Source: Penicillus capitatus (taxonomy: Eukaryota; Chlorophyta). From it: a stretch of DNA of 64,000 bases. How positions within the stretch are numbered: position 1 is the stretch's first letter; every line of letters begins with the position of its first letter. A model generated the notes under the pieces. The model did not search any database. It had not been told where the DNA came from and saw only the letters and a list, made by a program, of their open reading frames with translations. Shown here one piece after another: positions 1 through 10,664 of this stretch. The translations under genes were made by a program, and so were the position numbers. Location of the stretch: assembly GCA_965649825.1 (NCBI GenBank), contig OZ287713.1, forward strand, positions 186,001 to 250,000. Direction: 5' to 3'.

Positions 1-88
1 ATAGACGACAATCTCTTTTCCGAGCTGTGGGTGCTGCAGTTGAAATTGTATTTCATTCGAGAACACCGACGACTCTGCTTCCCGCGTC

Positions 89-929
89 ATGCTCAGACGG
101 GCCCTGCGTAGAGCAGTCGATGTCAGTGCCAACGCCGCCGCCAGTGGCAGACGGACGCTGTCGTCGTGGCGTCGAAGTGGAGGATACGTCGCCGGACCTT
201 CCGGAGATGCGGTGCTCTATGGTCTGATCGGCGCCAACGCTGCCGTCTTTGCCGCGTGGCACGTCGTGGACACGTCGTTCATGCTGCGCCATTTCACGGT
301 CTCGTTTCCGAATCTCGAAGGCGGCCGCGTTCACACACTCGTCACCCACGCGTTCTCGCACATGAGCCTCCTGCACATGGGCACCAACCTCATCGCCCTG
401 TACTTCTTCGGAGGGGCGCTGACGCAGATCATGATCGGCAGAAAGGTCCGCAAAGGGTCCTCGTCTCCCGGAGGCTTCCCTGCCTGTGTAGTTGCTGAAT
501 CTGTACTTGATCGGCGGCGTCACGTCAGCGACAGCCGATCTGTTCTGGAAGGCCAGGCTGACCAAACAGAGCGCCGATGCGTGGAGCTCGAGAATACCTT
601 TGCGCGATCTCTACCGTAGGCAGCAGCTGCGAGACATGCCATCCCTCGGAGCCAGTGGCGCCGTCAATGCCGTCGTCTCACTCTTCTGCTGCACGTTCCC
701 AAGGGAGATGATCTATCTGTACTTTGTCATTCCCATCCCTGCCTTCCTCCTCGGCGTCCTCTTTGTGCTGCACGACTTCTCCAGTCTCAAGACGCAGGTC
801 GCCCCTCTGCAGAGGACGGTGCTCAGCTGATTCGCCGTTGCGTCGCAGGACAACGTGTCCCACGCCGGACACTTGGGCGGTGTGGCAGTGGGTCTACTCT
901 ATTTTCTACGTATGAGATACCGCTTGTAA
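89..929 (+). CDS. Rhomboid-family intramembrane serine protease, probably mitochondrial (PARL-like)
   Basis: Three exons (89-445, 492-797, 849-929) give 247 aa, all joined in phase 0. The Ser of the GASG motif is near residue 174, and the partner His lies in HAGHLGG (about residue 229) in the last exon, so the catalytic dyad is complete. Hydrophobic segments flank both motifs. The first ~30 residues are Arg/Ser-rich without acidic residues, like a mitochondrial presequence, which favours a PARL-type role in inner-membrane proteolysis. The 5' splice sites are GTCCGC and GTCGCC, so the site after GT is poorly conserved. Family call is firm; location is inferred. Confidence 0.88.
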
Positions 930-1203
930 ACATTAACCGCATTCGAGAGGGTAACAGTCTGTTCAGCATCATCTTAACAACGAGCCCATGTCCTTAGTGG
1001 TCGGAAATCCCAGCATTCTTGCAAAATTGAAACGACTGTGCACAGCATAGCTGCGCGCAGACGTATAGGAGTGTTGGATCTTCCTCGCGGCCACACCAAA
1101 CCACGTGTCCTGTAAGCGAGAGCGGCGGCGGGCTGCCTGAATGCAAGATCACGTTTCCCGAGATGCAGCGGAGAGGAGGCAGACGTACCTGGTCGCCTTT
1201 GCT

Positions 1204-1860
1204 TCATCCGCGAGCGTTCTTGTACAACTCAATGGTCGTGATGAAACTCTCAGCCACCGAATGATCAGAGGTGTCGAACCGCAGTGCCAGAATCTCGCAG
1301 TTTGGCTCATACTGCATGTCGGGATCGTCGACCACACAGGAGAAGGCCACGGCATCCTTCGACATAATCTCAGCTCGCATGTCCGAACGCAGTCTCGCAT
1401 TGAGCAACACACCCAAAGTAAAGTCGCGCCGCATGATCAGCCGCCCCTTTCCTTTCCGATCGACGTTTATCCTCACGACACCGCTTCCATATGTTTTCCA
1501 GACGCCGTCGACATTAAAGAAGAGAACGGCATGACCACGGAAGACATTGCGTTCGTTCTCCTCTCCATTCCTCGATGGAATGGGCTCGAACGTAAGAGCC
1601 GTCTCCGTAACGTCAGATGTCTTCCGGGTCTTCACCGGAGAGGTAAAGATATCGACGATGCTCTGCGCGAAGGACTGTGCTGCTCGCAGCAGCGAGAAGG
1701 AGTGAGGAGAGGCGTCGTCGTCGTCTTCTCTCGTGGTTCCCAGCTGAATCTGGATACATACGGTTGTCTCCTTTGATTTGCAGTCACTTCTCTAACGTGC
1801 TGGTTGGCGATGGGCGTTTCTCTCGGTGTCTTCCGTGCGTTCTGCATTTGCGATGCGGCT
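1204..1860 (-). CDS. Ran-binding-domain protein, Nup50/RanBP1-like (5' end unresolved)
   Basis: The exon ending at 1204 encodes a Ran-binding (PH-like) domain: VFRGHAVLFFNVDGVW, then a strand with WKTYGSGVVRINVDR, then RLIMRRD and the closing helix around FITTIELYKNARG. RanBP1/Nup50-type domains bind RanGTP in nuclear transport. Upstream the frame continues through an acidic, Ser-rich linker (about 1640-1790) with TSPVKTRK. The N-terminal exons are not settled: a TAG interrupts the frame near 1796 and candidate exons reach towards 2278. The single domain with a short linker fits Nup50 better than multi-domain RanBP2. Only the domain is confident. Confidence 0.7.
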
Positions 1861-2780
1861 CTCTTGTTCGGACGAACGATCGAAGGGTCCGTTTCTCTCG
1901 TCTAAACACCAATGCATCATATCGGTCGGTCAACGCATGGTCTGACGGACGGTTTGATTGAATTCTTGCGAGATTTCGGATTCGGGATTGTATCGCAAAC
2001 GGGAGCCGCCGACAGCGCTTCGCTGGGCACTGCTTGATGGAGGAGGTGTCCAACGTGGAACTCTGGAACCGTTCGAACGCTGATTCGCTTCCCGGCTTCC
2101 CTGCGGATGCGACGTGACGTTGTGTGTGAGACAAAGTGTGACCTACGTGGGAGACGGTGCTCGATTCAGGTCGATCCATTGATGTCGGTCGAACGCGGAA
2201 TCGAAGAAAGGAAAACGAGAATGACGACAGTGACGTCACTGACACTGACGTCGCTCCACCGTACGGATCGCCAGACATGGTCGGTCTGCGAAGTGCCTCC
2301 TGCGTAGGGAGGTAGGTGATCTTGAACGTCTGGCATGTTTTACTCCGCCTTGCACGAACGGAACAGATCCGAATGATCCATCGAATATCGATCGATGTTA
2401 CTACCAGTACGGGCGCTGCATAGCACAGGCCTGGACCCCCTCTTTCGCAGCTATGCTGCTATGCCACTCATCTGTCCGTCTAACGGATCCAAGGTGGACA
2501 TGGCAGCCCGGTGGTTAAGCGCATGCATGTACTGTTACCACAGCCGGATTTAAACACTGGCTTCGGAGATCTGATCGGCGCGATCGATGAAGCGAGACGA
2601 TCGAGATGAACGCGCTTTCCTCTCGCGGCTCGACGAGATCGGAATCGGTGCCGAATCTGAAAGACAAACAAAGATGACGACAGCCCCGGGCTCGATTGCG
2701 ATTCGCTCATCACTATTCCCGATCGAATGCATCATGAATTACAAAAATAGGAATATCGTCCAATCGAAGCCCGACAGCGT

Positions 2781-3309
2781 TCAGATTTTTCCCCGCGGTC
2801 CTTTTTCGCCTGACGTCTGAGGTCCCTTAATGATCGGCAGATCGGCGTCGGCTGCCCCTTTCAGTCCAAATAGGCTAAAGGCCGCCGCTCCTCCGAGAAG
2901 CAGAACACCTCGCATGGCCTCTCGGCGACTCAGTGTCGAGCCGGCTCTCTCGAAAAACTCGTTTTGCAGCTGCGGATACCTGAGACGTCACATCAGAGAA
3001 TGCATCGACGTGTGTGACCCGCTGCATCTGTTCTCACCTCTTCTCGTCCTGCTGTCCATACATGTCCCACGATCCGACAGTGTCTTCCAAATCATCCAGA
3101 TCGAAATACTGGTCGCCCTCGCCGTACTTCGCACGAGGAGCGACCGTCGCTGGGAGGCGCGGTGCACGAGGTCGTGGCGGCGCCGCCCTTAGTGGCGTGC
3201 CCCGCACAAAGGCCGACGACTTCGCTGCAGCCAACGACATCCCGCTCAAAAGAATCAGAAATCCGAGAACCGAATGAAGAGAGCGATGACAAACGGAAGA
3301 GATCGACAC
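2781..3309 (-). CDS. Plastid-targeted single-span thylakoid protein with bipartite leader, family unassigned
   Basis: Two exons (3038-3309, 2781-2979; 58-nt intron) give 156 aa. Residues 1-29 are a clear ER signal peptide (FLILLSG core, cut near AAAKSS). A Phe in SSAFV and a basic, Pro/Arg-rich stretch follow, the classic bipartite leader of complex red plastids. The mature part has an acidic segment (YGEGDQYFDLDDLED, GSWDMYG), then SRREAMRG with twin Arg, one transmembrane span, and a short tail ending KGPQTSGEKGPRGKI. The layout suggests a small photosystem-associated membrane protein, stroma N-terminus and lumen C-terminus. I cannot name the subunit. Its intron carries TGATGTGACGTCTCAG at the 3' end. 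Confidence 0.8.
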
Positions 3310-3391
3310 AGATCCAAGAGGCGAACGTACACACGCATGCGTTCGTACGAATGATGCGGACGCGGAAGGTAATGACGCCCATACATGCGTG

Positions 3392-4198
3392 TCAATGGCC
3401 CTCTTCTTCGCCTACCAGCGACTCCGTGCCCTGCTCCGCGTGGCGCTTCCGATGGCGCTCGGTGTCGATATGGTACATAGCTTCTACTACGTCGGCCGTC
3501 TCATCCAGGAGAAGCGCAGCATCGAGGCCGAGAAGGAGCGTCGACGGACGCTGTACGCCACAACCGTCTTGTTTAAGAGAGTAAGCAGCATTTCTGCCTC
3601 AGAAGTGAGGAGCTGTTGCCAGGTATCCCGCGACTGCAATGAGACGGACTTCAGTTTCTGGCCAGAAGCGGTGCGTCAGAGGATACAGACCGTCCCTCTG
3701 CCAGACATGTCCTCTGTACCGCGGCCGAGTTATGAGCTGGATGATGACGAGGAGGATGTGCCATCGCAGGAACCGCAGCCCAGTCGAGCGGTCCACCGTC
3801 TGAAGGAATGGTCACCTTCCGACAGGACCCCCTCGCCGTCATCTGGGACCGTACCTCCCGACGGGCCGGGCTGCGAACAGCAGGAGCGTGAGGAGGACGA
3901 GATCATCGGAACGGACGGAGAGGAGAGCAGCGGAGCGTCGGTGTTCCGATGGGACGTGTCGCGCTGGATCGACGAGCTGTATAAACTGGTTGTCCCTTTC
4001 CCCCTTCGACATCCCTTTCTCTTCGCGCATGCCGTGCAAACCGTCGTGTCTCGAGAACTCCGTCTTCATCTGAAGAAGAGTGATGGGTACCTGGAAGCAC
4101 GCGGCGCGTGGTTAAGGACTGTACTGCATGTCCCCTATGTCATGTTCGAGAGGCGATCAGCCCTAAGATTTCGTGTACGACTGGTGCCGTCGCCGTAG
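3392..4198 (+). CDS. Uncharacterised protein with N-terminal hydrophobic segment and acidic/Pro-rich middle
   Basis: An open frame of up to 269 codons starts near 3392-3398. An N-terminal hydrophobic region (LLRVALPMALG) is followed by a charged helix (QEKRSIEAEKERRR). The middle is acidic and Pro/Ser-rich (YELDDDEEDVPSQEPQ), and the C-terminal third is hydrophobic and aromatic. A 42-nt stretch at about 3580-3621 begins GTAAGC and ends CCAG. It is a multiple of three with no stop, so it may be an intron that can be kept without breaking the frame. No domain recognised; it could be a membrane-anchored regulatory protein, but that is a guess. Confidence 0.5.
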   Translation, partial: SMALFFAYQRLRALLRVALPMALGVDMVHSFYYVGRLIQEKRSIEAEKERRRTLYATTVLFKRVSSISASEVRSCCQVSRDCNETDFSFWPEAVRQRIQTVPLPDMSSVPRPSYELDDDEEDVPSQEPQPSRAVHRLKEWSPSDRTPSPSSGTVPPDGPGCEQQEREEDEIIGTDGEESSGASVFRWDVSRWIDELYKLVVPFPLRHPFLFAHAVQTVVSRELRLHLKKSDGYLEARGAWLRTVLHVPYVMFERRSALRFRVRLVPSP

Positions 4199-4329
4199 GA
4201 AGTGTACAGTAGAAACGAGACAGTGATGGCGGAATGTGTTGTAAACTAGTCGGGTCTCCATACCCAGCCCTCAGTCTCCATCAATGCTGCCCGCTGTGAG
4301 GTGACCAGTCGTTGTCGCGTCATGTGATG

Positions 4330-4641
4330 TCATGAGCCAATCGTCAGTAAGCACGTAGCTGCCGGTTCGTTGACGCGACACTGATGGCTACTCGAGCTGC
4401 AGGGCAGCTGCCTCCACGAACTGCATATCCATTTCCTATACCGCGTTTTTCCCCAAACCACTTCATAATATCCTCGACCGACCATTTGAACGACCCGCAC
4501 TTCTTTCCAAAACTCTGAGACGTCGTCCATTCTCACCGAGAACTGACCTTTGTTAGTACTTAAGCTGCGAAACGGACAGAGAGAACCGTGTTCTCCTCCC
4601 GTTGCATACGCCACCGTAACGACCCCACGCAATTCAATCAC
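4330..4641 (-). CDS. Possible small two-exon gene, unrecognised
   Basis: On the minus strand a segment just below a candidate 3' splice site (about 4520) reads in one frame as a compact domain with KWSVEDIMKWFGEKRG and YAVRGGSCPAARVAIS before a stop. This looks more protein-like than the other frames, but the upstream exon is uncertain and I recognise no family. It lies in an otherwise gene-poor gap between two plus-strand genes. Confidence 0.3.
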   Translation of the reverse strand: MIELRGVVTVAYATGGEHGSLCPFRSLSTNKGQFSVRMDDVSEFWKEVRVVQMVGRGYYEVVWGKTRYRKWICSSWRQLPCSSSSHQCRVNEPAATCLLTIGS

Positions 4642-4679
4642 TACGTGGTTTTCTGACTCTGGGCTCGTGTCTTAGAGTT

Positions 4680-5582
4680 GTGGACACCACGTTGCCTTCA
4701 ATCGAGTGCCTGTGTTCGATGGCCTCGTTACTGTCGACGTCTTCCGATGACTCGAACATCATCTTACCGCCTCCTAAGAAACGGTGGTCGGGAGCGGCGC
4801 CGCTTCATGTCCATGGCCCTTTGACGGCGACATCGAACAAGACGTCCGTCGCTGCGAAGTCCACTCGACAAAAACGCCCTTTCAGGACGCAGTCGTGGAG
4901 AATGGGCGAGCCCAGTAATGACCCCGTCGACGACCCGACGGCGTCAGAAGTCGACGTCGCCCAGACCCTCCTGCATCTGACGCCACGGCCTCAGAAGCGT
5001 CGTCGTCATGGTCCTGTCGCCATTCCGCTGCTTCTGAAGAGGCCAGAAGGACTTCCGCCTCTCTTCGGCACAGCCAAAGAGGTCGAAGCGGCGCGACGTT
5101 CCGCAGCGACGCAGCCCCAGCGACCGCAGCTCTCAGGTAGGTCTTGTCACACCTGTTACCTGTGATGTGACGTCTGCATTGCAGGAAATGAGACTATGAC
5201 AGTGGCAATGCCGATGCAGATCCATCCGGCAAAGGAGCCGCAGCTCGTTAGCCAGCCAACACTGACGACATCTGGGACACTGTTGCTCAATGCGCCCTAT
5301 CTGCTGATGCCCGGAAATTCGCAAAGCAGTCCGATGACGCTGACGGACCATCCGTTTCATCATAATCTGAACAACTTGCACGCAGCTGCCGGGAAGCTGA
5401 CGGAACTGGTGAGACAAGGACAGGTGCCGCCGCCTTTCTTGGCAAAGCTACGCAGCGAAGTGCCGCCGGCTGTGTTTCAACCCGAGTTCCACAGAGAGAT
5501 TGAACAAGTCCGAGTGGGAAAACGCGAGCGACTGCTGATCAAAGCTCCCGTGCCCATCTTTACTCGAAATCGAACAACATGA
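4680..5582 (+). CDS. Uncharacterised basic, Pro/Ser-rich probable nuclear protein
   Basis: Two exons (4680-5136, 5185-5582) encode 284 aa. The first exon is low-complexity and basic, with candidate nuclear-localisation patches (PPPKKRW and PQKRRRHG). The second is richer in Leu/His/Asn with an amphipathic stretch around NLNNLHAAAGKLTELVR and ends in a basic tail. No known domain is visible. The 48-nt intron contains TGTGATGTGACGTCTGCATTGCAG, a good example of the shared intron motif. A nuclear regulatory role is inferred from composition alone. Confidence 0.6.
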
Positions 5583-6067
5583 TCTTCTGAGTTGTGAAGC
5601 AAAACTGATGATGATGATGATGAATCTGACTGTGGATATGGCAAAACGGCGGCGCGTTCGGCGGCGCACTCTATCTCGCAAAAAGAACTCGAAAACGAGA
5701 ATCGACACAAGGACGTGAAACGAAGAAATCTTGGTGGGACATCCAGGTGCCCACCGTCTAAGCAGCACGACAAGAAATGCCCACTGACAATGTATAAGAC
5801 TGCTATCGCACACAGGTATGGCGATCGATGATAGATCCTACTGATCGAGAGGTGAGGATGTGCAAGTCATGCTGCCGAAGAATCGTATCCCGATCGCTGA
5901 GTCACCATCGCGTCACTCTGCGACTGTTCCGAGCAGAATGACCGCGCAATTCTCCGCCGAAAATGAACGGTTTCGTAGACGAAAGAAACACATTGTACAG
6001 AACTCTATTGAAAACCGTCTATTCTTGACAAGCTCATCTACCAGGGTCTACCCTCAAAAGTACGCCA
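5583..6067. other. Intergenic spacer
   Basis: No convincing gene. A short basic ORF on the plus strand (about 5608-5718, starting with a run of ATG codons) could encode a peptide rich in Arg/Lys, but nothing supports it beyond composition. The ATG run is a simple GAT/ATG repeat. Confidence 0.4.
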
Positions 6068-6811
6068 ATGGCGTTTTCTTTGCGGCGCGTCCGCTGCGTC
6101 ATCCATTCGATGCGGCGTCTGGCTCTGTTGGACGACTCTGTCCTTCGATCCTGGCCCAGCTCATCTCCTGCTGTTCAAGGCGATCGCTGTCTCTCCAAGA
6201 AGGCAAAGAAAACAGAGAAGCATAAGAAGCATGCATCGTATCAAGATCTCCTGGCAGAGCTCGGCGGCGTCTTGTCGCTCACAGAGGCGGAAGATCGTAT
6301 GAAGAAATCCGTCGAGCACTTCAAGAGCGAGATGTCCAACATCCGTGTGGGACGGGCGACGCCTGGAATGCTGGATCACATGAACGTCGATGCAACGACA
6401 GGTCCAATGCCGCTCAAGGCCCTGGGAACGATTACTGTTAAAGATTCGCATCTCCTATCCATTTCCCTATTCGACGCCGCCTCGTCTGCATCTGTACAGG
6501 CGGCAATCGAGGCATCGCCCCTTCGATTGCAATCCAAAGTCATCAGCGAAGAAGAGCTCCTCGTCCTTCTGCCAAAACAAACGCAGGAAACACTGGATGC
6601 CCTCGCCAAGCTCCTGGGTCGAGAAGCCGAGCACAGCAAAACGACCATTCGTTCCGCTCGCAAGATCGGCATGTCCCAAGTCAAGCAGGTCTTGTCAGGC
6701 GAAGACGATCAGAAACGCGGTGAGAAAGCCGTCGACGCACTGACGGAGTCCTATGTCGATGAAATCGAGACACTGTATCAGAACAAGAGACGCGAACTGC
6801 GCGGCAGTTAA
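6068..6811 (+). CDS. Ribosome recycling factor, organellar (probably mitochondrial)
   Basis: An intronless 247-aa ORF. Residues ~85-247 form the whole RRF fold: the SVEHFKSEMSNIRVGRA start of the first long helix, the domain-II strands (PLKALGTITVKD and LLSISLFD), and the closing helices with RSARKIGMSQVKQ and DEIETLYQNKRREL. RRF splits post-termination ribosomes together with EF-G. The first ~60 residues are Arg/Ser-rich with hydrophobic faces (MAFSLRRVRCVIHSMRR), resembling a mitochondrial presequence rather than an ER signal peptide, which argues against the plastid copy. Family call is secure. Confidence 0.92.
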   Translation: MAFSLRRVRCVIHSMRRLALLDDSVLRSWPSSSPAVQGDRCLSKKAKKTEKHKKHASYQDLLAELGGVLSLTEAEDRMKKSVEHFKSEMSNIRVGRATPGMLDHMNVDATTGPMPLKALGTITVKDSHLLSISLFDAASSASVQAAIEASPLRLQSKVISEEELLVLLPKQTQETLDALAKLLGREAEHSKTTIRSARKIGMSQVKQVLSGEDDQKRGEKAVDALTESYVDEIETLYQNKRRELRGS

Positions 6812-6873
6812 AGCGAATGGGATGTCTGAAGAACGAACGCTCCAAGCTACACACCACGGGTATCATTTCAGAG

Positions 6874-8316
6874 CTATTGTTGTGCGCATTGGACGCGTTG
6901 GGGTCCGCCGTCATCTGAATCACTATCAAAGGCATTTGTGGAACTGTACTCACGTTCGTAACGCGCCCTTGTTTTCAGTTCATTCTCAATGTCCTCGACA
7001 TCATGCATCTCCTTGTCTTCCACTTCGGCGCCGTCTTGAAGCATCGGATCGGGTGGAGCGCCCAGAACTTGTATCAGCTGTTGTCTGTCTTGAAGGGTCA
7101 GCGCCAGCGGGAATTCGACATCGAAGCGGATATAGAGGTTGCCGTGCATGCTTGGCCGGCCATGAATCGGCATTCCTTCATCCGGGATGCAATGCCAGGA
7201 ATCCGGTTGAATGACTTCCCCTGGTCCCGGGACCACTTTTAGCATACGGCCATCCAACTGCTCGACGGTGATAATCCCGCCGCATAGCGCCTGAGTCAGT
7301 GAGATCTTGGTCTGTAGGATAAGATCGCAATGGACGCGTTTGAATGTGGGGTGGTCTTTGGCATCGACGATGAAAATAACGTCTCCAGGTGGGATGTCAG
7401 GATCTGAGTATCCAGCATCGCCTTGGAAGACAATCTTCTGTCCATCTTTCATACCACGTTCAATCATCACCTCAAATTCTTTGCGCTCTTTTATCAGGCC
7501 TTCTCCACCGCACGTTTTGCAAATGTCATGGGGAGGGGCTACCTTTCCAGTCCCGCCACAGTTAGAGCAGCGTGCTTGGATCTGCTGAATCATGCCAGGT
7601 CCCAACATCCTTGTCTTCATTTCGATCCCAGTGCCATGGCAGACTTCGCATTCATAACGCTTGCCCGTTCGCGTCCCTGTCCCAGCGCAGGTCGGACAGA
7701 GGATCTTTCGTTGCAATGCCAGCTTCCTACGTGAAGACATCACACTTTCGAGGTGCATGATATTGAACTCGCGTGCCTTTTGGAGCCCTTATACGCCTCC
7801 TCCAATTTGGTCGATATCTTGTGCACAACATCTTGCCCCTTGGGTTCCTTTCGACGTTGGCGACCACCACCACCTCCACCGAACAAATCAAAAATATCCG
7901 ACATCCCACCGCCGCCCCCATTCGACATGCCTTCCTTCACCGCCTCTTCGCCATACTACACCAAGTGCTCAAGCACGAACGAACAAACATACGCGGCCAC
8001 CGCACTTCGTCGTATAACTTTCTTTTCTCAGAATCCCGTAGAACTTCGTACGCTTCGTTGATTTCTTTGAACTTTTCGGGATCTCCGCCTGTCAACGGCG
8101 TTTTCAGTGCGACGACGATGACGCAAATGTGGGACCTTTGTCTGGGTGGTGTCTCAGAGCGAGTTTTCGGTGCGCTTTCTTGATTTCTGGGCTTGTCGCG
8201 TCTTTGCTTACGCCTAAGATATCGTAGTATCGCGTGCTGTCCGAGCGTGGGCGCTGACTGCCCATTCCGCCCATTCCTGGGAAACCGCCGGGAAACCCGC
8301 CAAAGCCATGAAACAT
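6874..8316 (-). CDS. Type I Hsp40 (DNAJA/Ydj1-like), probably farnesylated
   Basis: Four exons (8136-8316, 8006-8088, 7777-7955, 6874-7726) give 431 aa. Order: Gly/Phe-rich N-terminus, J domain with HPD at residues 57-59, a Gly-rich linker, four zinc-binding repeats ([32 protein letters not shown]), then the substrate-binding region. The last four residues, CAQQ, are a CaaX-type farnesylation signal also seen in plant cytosolic DnaJ proteins. It recruits and stimulates cytosolic Hsp70. Intron 3 (7727-7776) appears to start with GC (AAAAG then GCACGC), since no GT gives the conserved frame KRKLALQRK. Confidence 0.95.
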
Positions 8317-8434
8317 CTTCAATTGGTGTATACACGAGGCGACGCAAATCGAATGGGGGAAATGCTGTTTAAAAGAAATGGCCGAAAGCTTCTAGAAAGT
8401 ACGGCGATGGTCTTCTCAATATCTCCCGCCGATA

Positions 8435-10664
8435 ATGCAATTGATCGACCTCAACACCAAACACCGTCAGCCACTGCACCTTGGAGGCGAAGAGGTGATC
8501 GTTGGACGCGGAAGGTCATGGGGAATCACCGACGTCGAGGTCAGCCGTGAACACGTGCGCTTTCACTGGAAGGCGGCGCAGACGGTCGACGTCTGGAACG
8601 ACACGAAGAGGATTTATATCAAGCGGCGTGGTGCGAAGCGACCAATGGAGAAACCGCCAGGGAGTCACAGTCGCGTCAAAAAAGGCGACGTTGTTTATCT
8701 CCTTCGACAAGACGAGATCTATCGATACGGTTTCGAAATTGGACGTCGTGATCCGTCGCCAGTCCTGCCATCCAGCTTGAAGAAGATGGACGGGATCTTT
8801 GCCGGGACGCGTATGGTATTTTTGACGCAGTCACACGTGGCAACGCTGAAAGAGAAGGTAATTGGAGAGGGCGGTGATGTGACGTCCCAAATCGATGCGG
8901 AGACAGAAATGGCGATTGTATGCGATGAGACGGCAGAGATATTTTGCCGACTCTACAAAGAGCATCCGCATGTTCGATTTGTGAAGCGCGAATTCCTCAG
9001 CGATAGTTTGGCGATGGGTGCACGCGTGAAGATAGAGCCATACCTGGTGTTCCGACCGACGCCCGAGCCGCCAGACGTCACATCATCGACGGCTGGACGA
9101 GCGGATGTGGCAGCAGCCATGCAGAGCGATCGTTATGATCCGATCCCGGCAGCAAGTGAAGACGCATGTGTGTGCGTTTGTGCATATCTGTGGCAGTAGG
9201 TCGTCCTTTAGAGTTGCCAACGGGCTATGATTGGATCGAGCAGTATGAAGTGGATACCGCGCAGGCTACAGTCGATCGGCTGTTGCGTCATTGGACGCAC
9301 TCCGTGGGCCACTCAGATCCGATGCATTCAGGATCCCCGACGGAAACGGATTCGGAATCCGATGTGTCGACGCGGTTGCCTCTGCATAACGAAGTCTGCT
9401 CACATCCTGTCTGTTCCGCGATGAAGGATGCATGCTTCCTTTCTGAACTGAACGATGTCAAGCGGCATTACCATGGAGGCGGCGTCACTTCTTTCAAAAT
9501 CAAGGCGATCGATACTGCCGAGCGGTATAGGTCACACATTTGGGTCACACATCTTAACCGCCGCACCTCGCGTCCAGGATGCTGTTGTCGCTGAAGAAAC
9601 CGTTGCGAACGGTGCAGGACATTGAGAAGCTGAAGCTTGGAACGAAGACAAAAGACAAGTTGATACAGGTGTTGACCACTGGACGTATTCATCGCAACGT
9701 GGGAATGGCACATGATGCCCAAGAGCAGCTTCTTCGCACCTTCTCCTCCGTTTGGGGTGCCGGCGAGGCATCTTCGCAGAAATGGATAGCAGCTGGATGC
9801 CGATCAATTGCAGATGTGCAACGGCGAACAGATCTGACGGAGATTCAAAGAGTGGGCCTGCGGTACTACGAAGAATTCCAGCGAAGAATTCCGCGTTCTG
9901 AAGTGGAGGCTGTTTATCTACTCGTCCGAAAAAGTGTGATCCGAACTGTGGCACGACTGATCCACGTGACGCTCCGGCGTTGCGAATCGCAGGCGAGAAG
10001 CTGCTTAGAAGCTATCGAAGAGATCGGTTCGGTGCGTGCTTAGGTGTTTTGTGCCGCCTTGGGCAGTTTCGTTCGCGGAAAAGCGGAAACGGGAGACATC
10101 GATATTCTCGTGTCCCCTCCCGAAACGTCGTTGGATCTCACCGCCTCAGATTTTCTGCAAGAGATCTTAAAGGAGCTTCTGCTCGAAAACATCATCACCA
10201 TGGATCTCCACCCTGACAGGTACGTCTTCCTCGATGCCCCTGTTTCATCGCTCAGTGTCCTTGGCAGGCTCAGCCGCCACAAAGAGGCTTCGGCATCGTG
10301 GATGGGTGTGTGTCGATCATCCCATCTTCCGAAGCATCGTCGGATCGATATCAAAGTGTATCAGCGCTCTTCGTTGCCTTTTGCCCTTAACTACTTCATT
10401 GGATCGAGGGATTTTGTCCGTGCCTTGAGGTATTGGTGCATCCGACCGACGGAAGAGACGACGCGATTGGCAGAGGAGCGATGCCATGGGGCCAATGCCT
10501 TTCGTTTGTCAGATCATGGTCTCATTCTGGCGTTGCGGGAAACACCGCGATCTCCCTTGGTGTCCCTGGGGCATTCTGTTCCCTGTGTCTCCGAAACGGA
10601 AATTTTTCAAGCTCTGGGTCTGGACTATGTCCCTCCATGGATGCGCGTTTTCTCTCAATCTTAG
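8435..10664 (+). CDS. Family X DNA polymerase with N-terminal FHA and BRCT domains (Pol lambda-like)
   Basis: Five exons (8435-9167, 9200-9524, 9578-9965, 10044-10219, 10268-10664) give 672 aa. Residues ~1-95 look like an FHA domain (VIVGRGRSWGI, VSREHVRFHW). Residues ~115-205 look like a BRCT domain (IFAGTRMVFLTQ, HVRFVKREFL). The polymerase follows: helix-hairpin-helix lyase region, a thumb/fingers segment with VWGAGEASSQKW, active site GSFVRGKAETGDIDIL (about 489-504) supplying two metal-binding Asp, and RRIDIKVY with the third. This fits gap filling in base-excision or end-joining repair; FHA and BRCT would dock phosphorylated partners. The 48-nt intron at 10220-10267 is in frame and stop-free. 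Confidence 0.88.

Noticed and set aside
53-565. Long minus-strand ORF over the rhomboid gene
   Set aside because: Antisense shadow; the plus strand carries the catalytic motifs and consistent splice sites.
1784-2278. 164-codon minus-strand ORF upstream of the Ran-binding-domain gene
   Set aside because: Low-complexity Ser/Arg translation without a family match; it may contain 5' exons of that gene, but not as one continuous CDS.
2500-2565. tRNA-like sequence (GCCCGGTGGTTAAGCG resembling a D-arm/A box)
   Set aside because: There is no matching B box (GGTTCGANTCC) and no acceptor-stem pairing on either strand.
2830-3192. Plus-strand ORF opposite the plastid membrane protein
   Set aside because: Shadow of the minus-strand gene, which has a signal peptide and a clean splice.
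10032-10043. A 12-nt GT...AG stretch (GTGCGTGCTTAG) in the PolX gene as a micro-intron
   Set aside because: A normal 78-nt intron (9966-10043) using the same 3' AG gives the right spacing between the thumb and GSFVRG motifs. A similar 12-nt stretch near 11490 is also left unexplained rather than called an intron.
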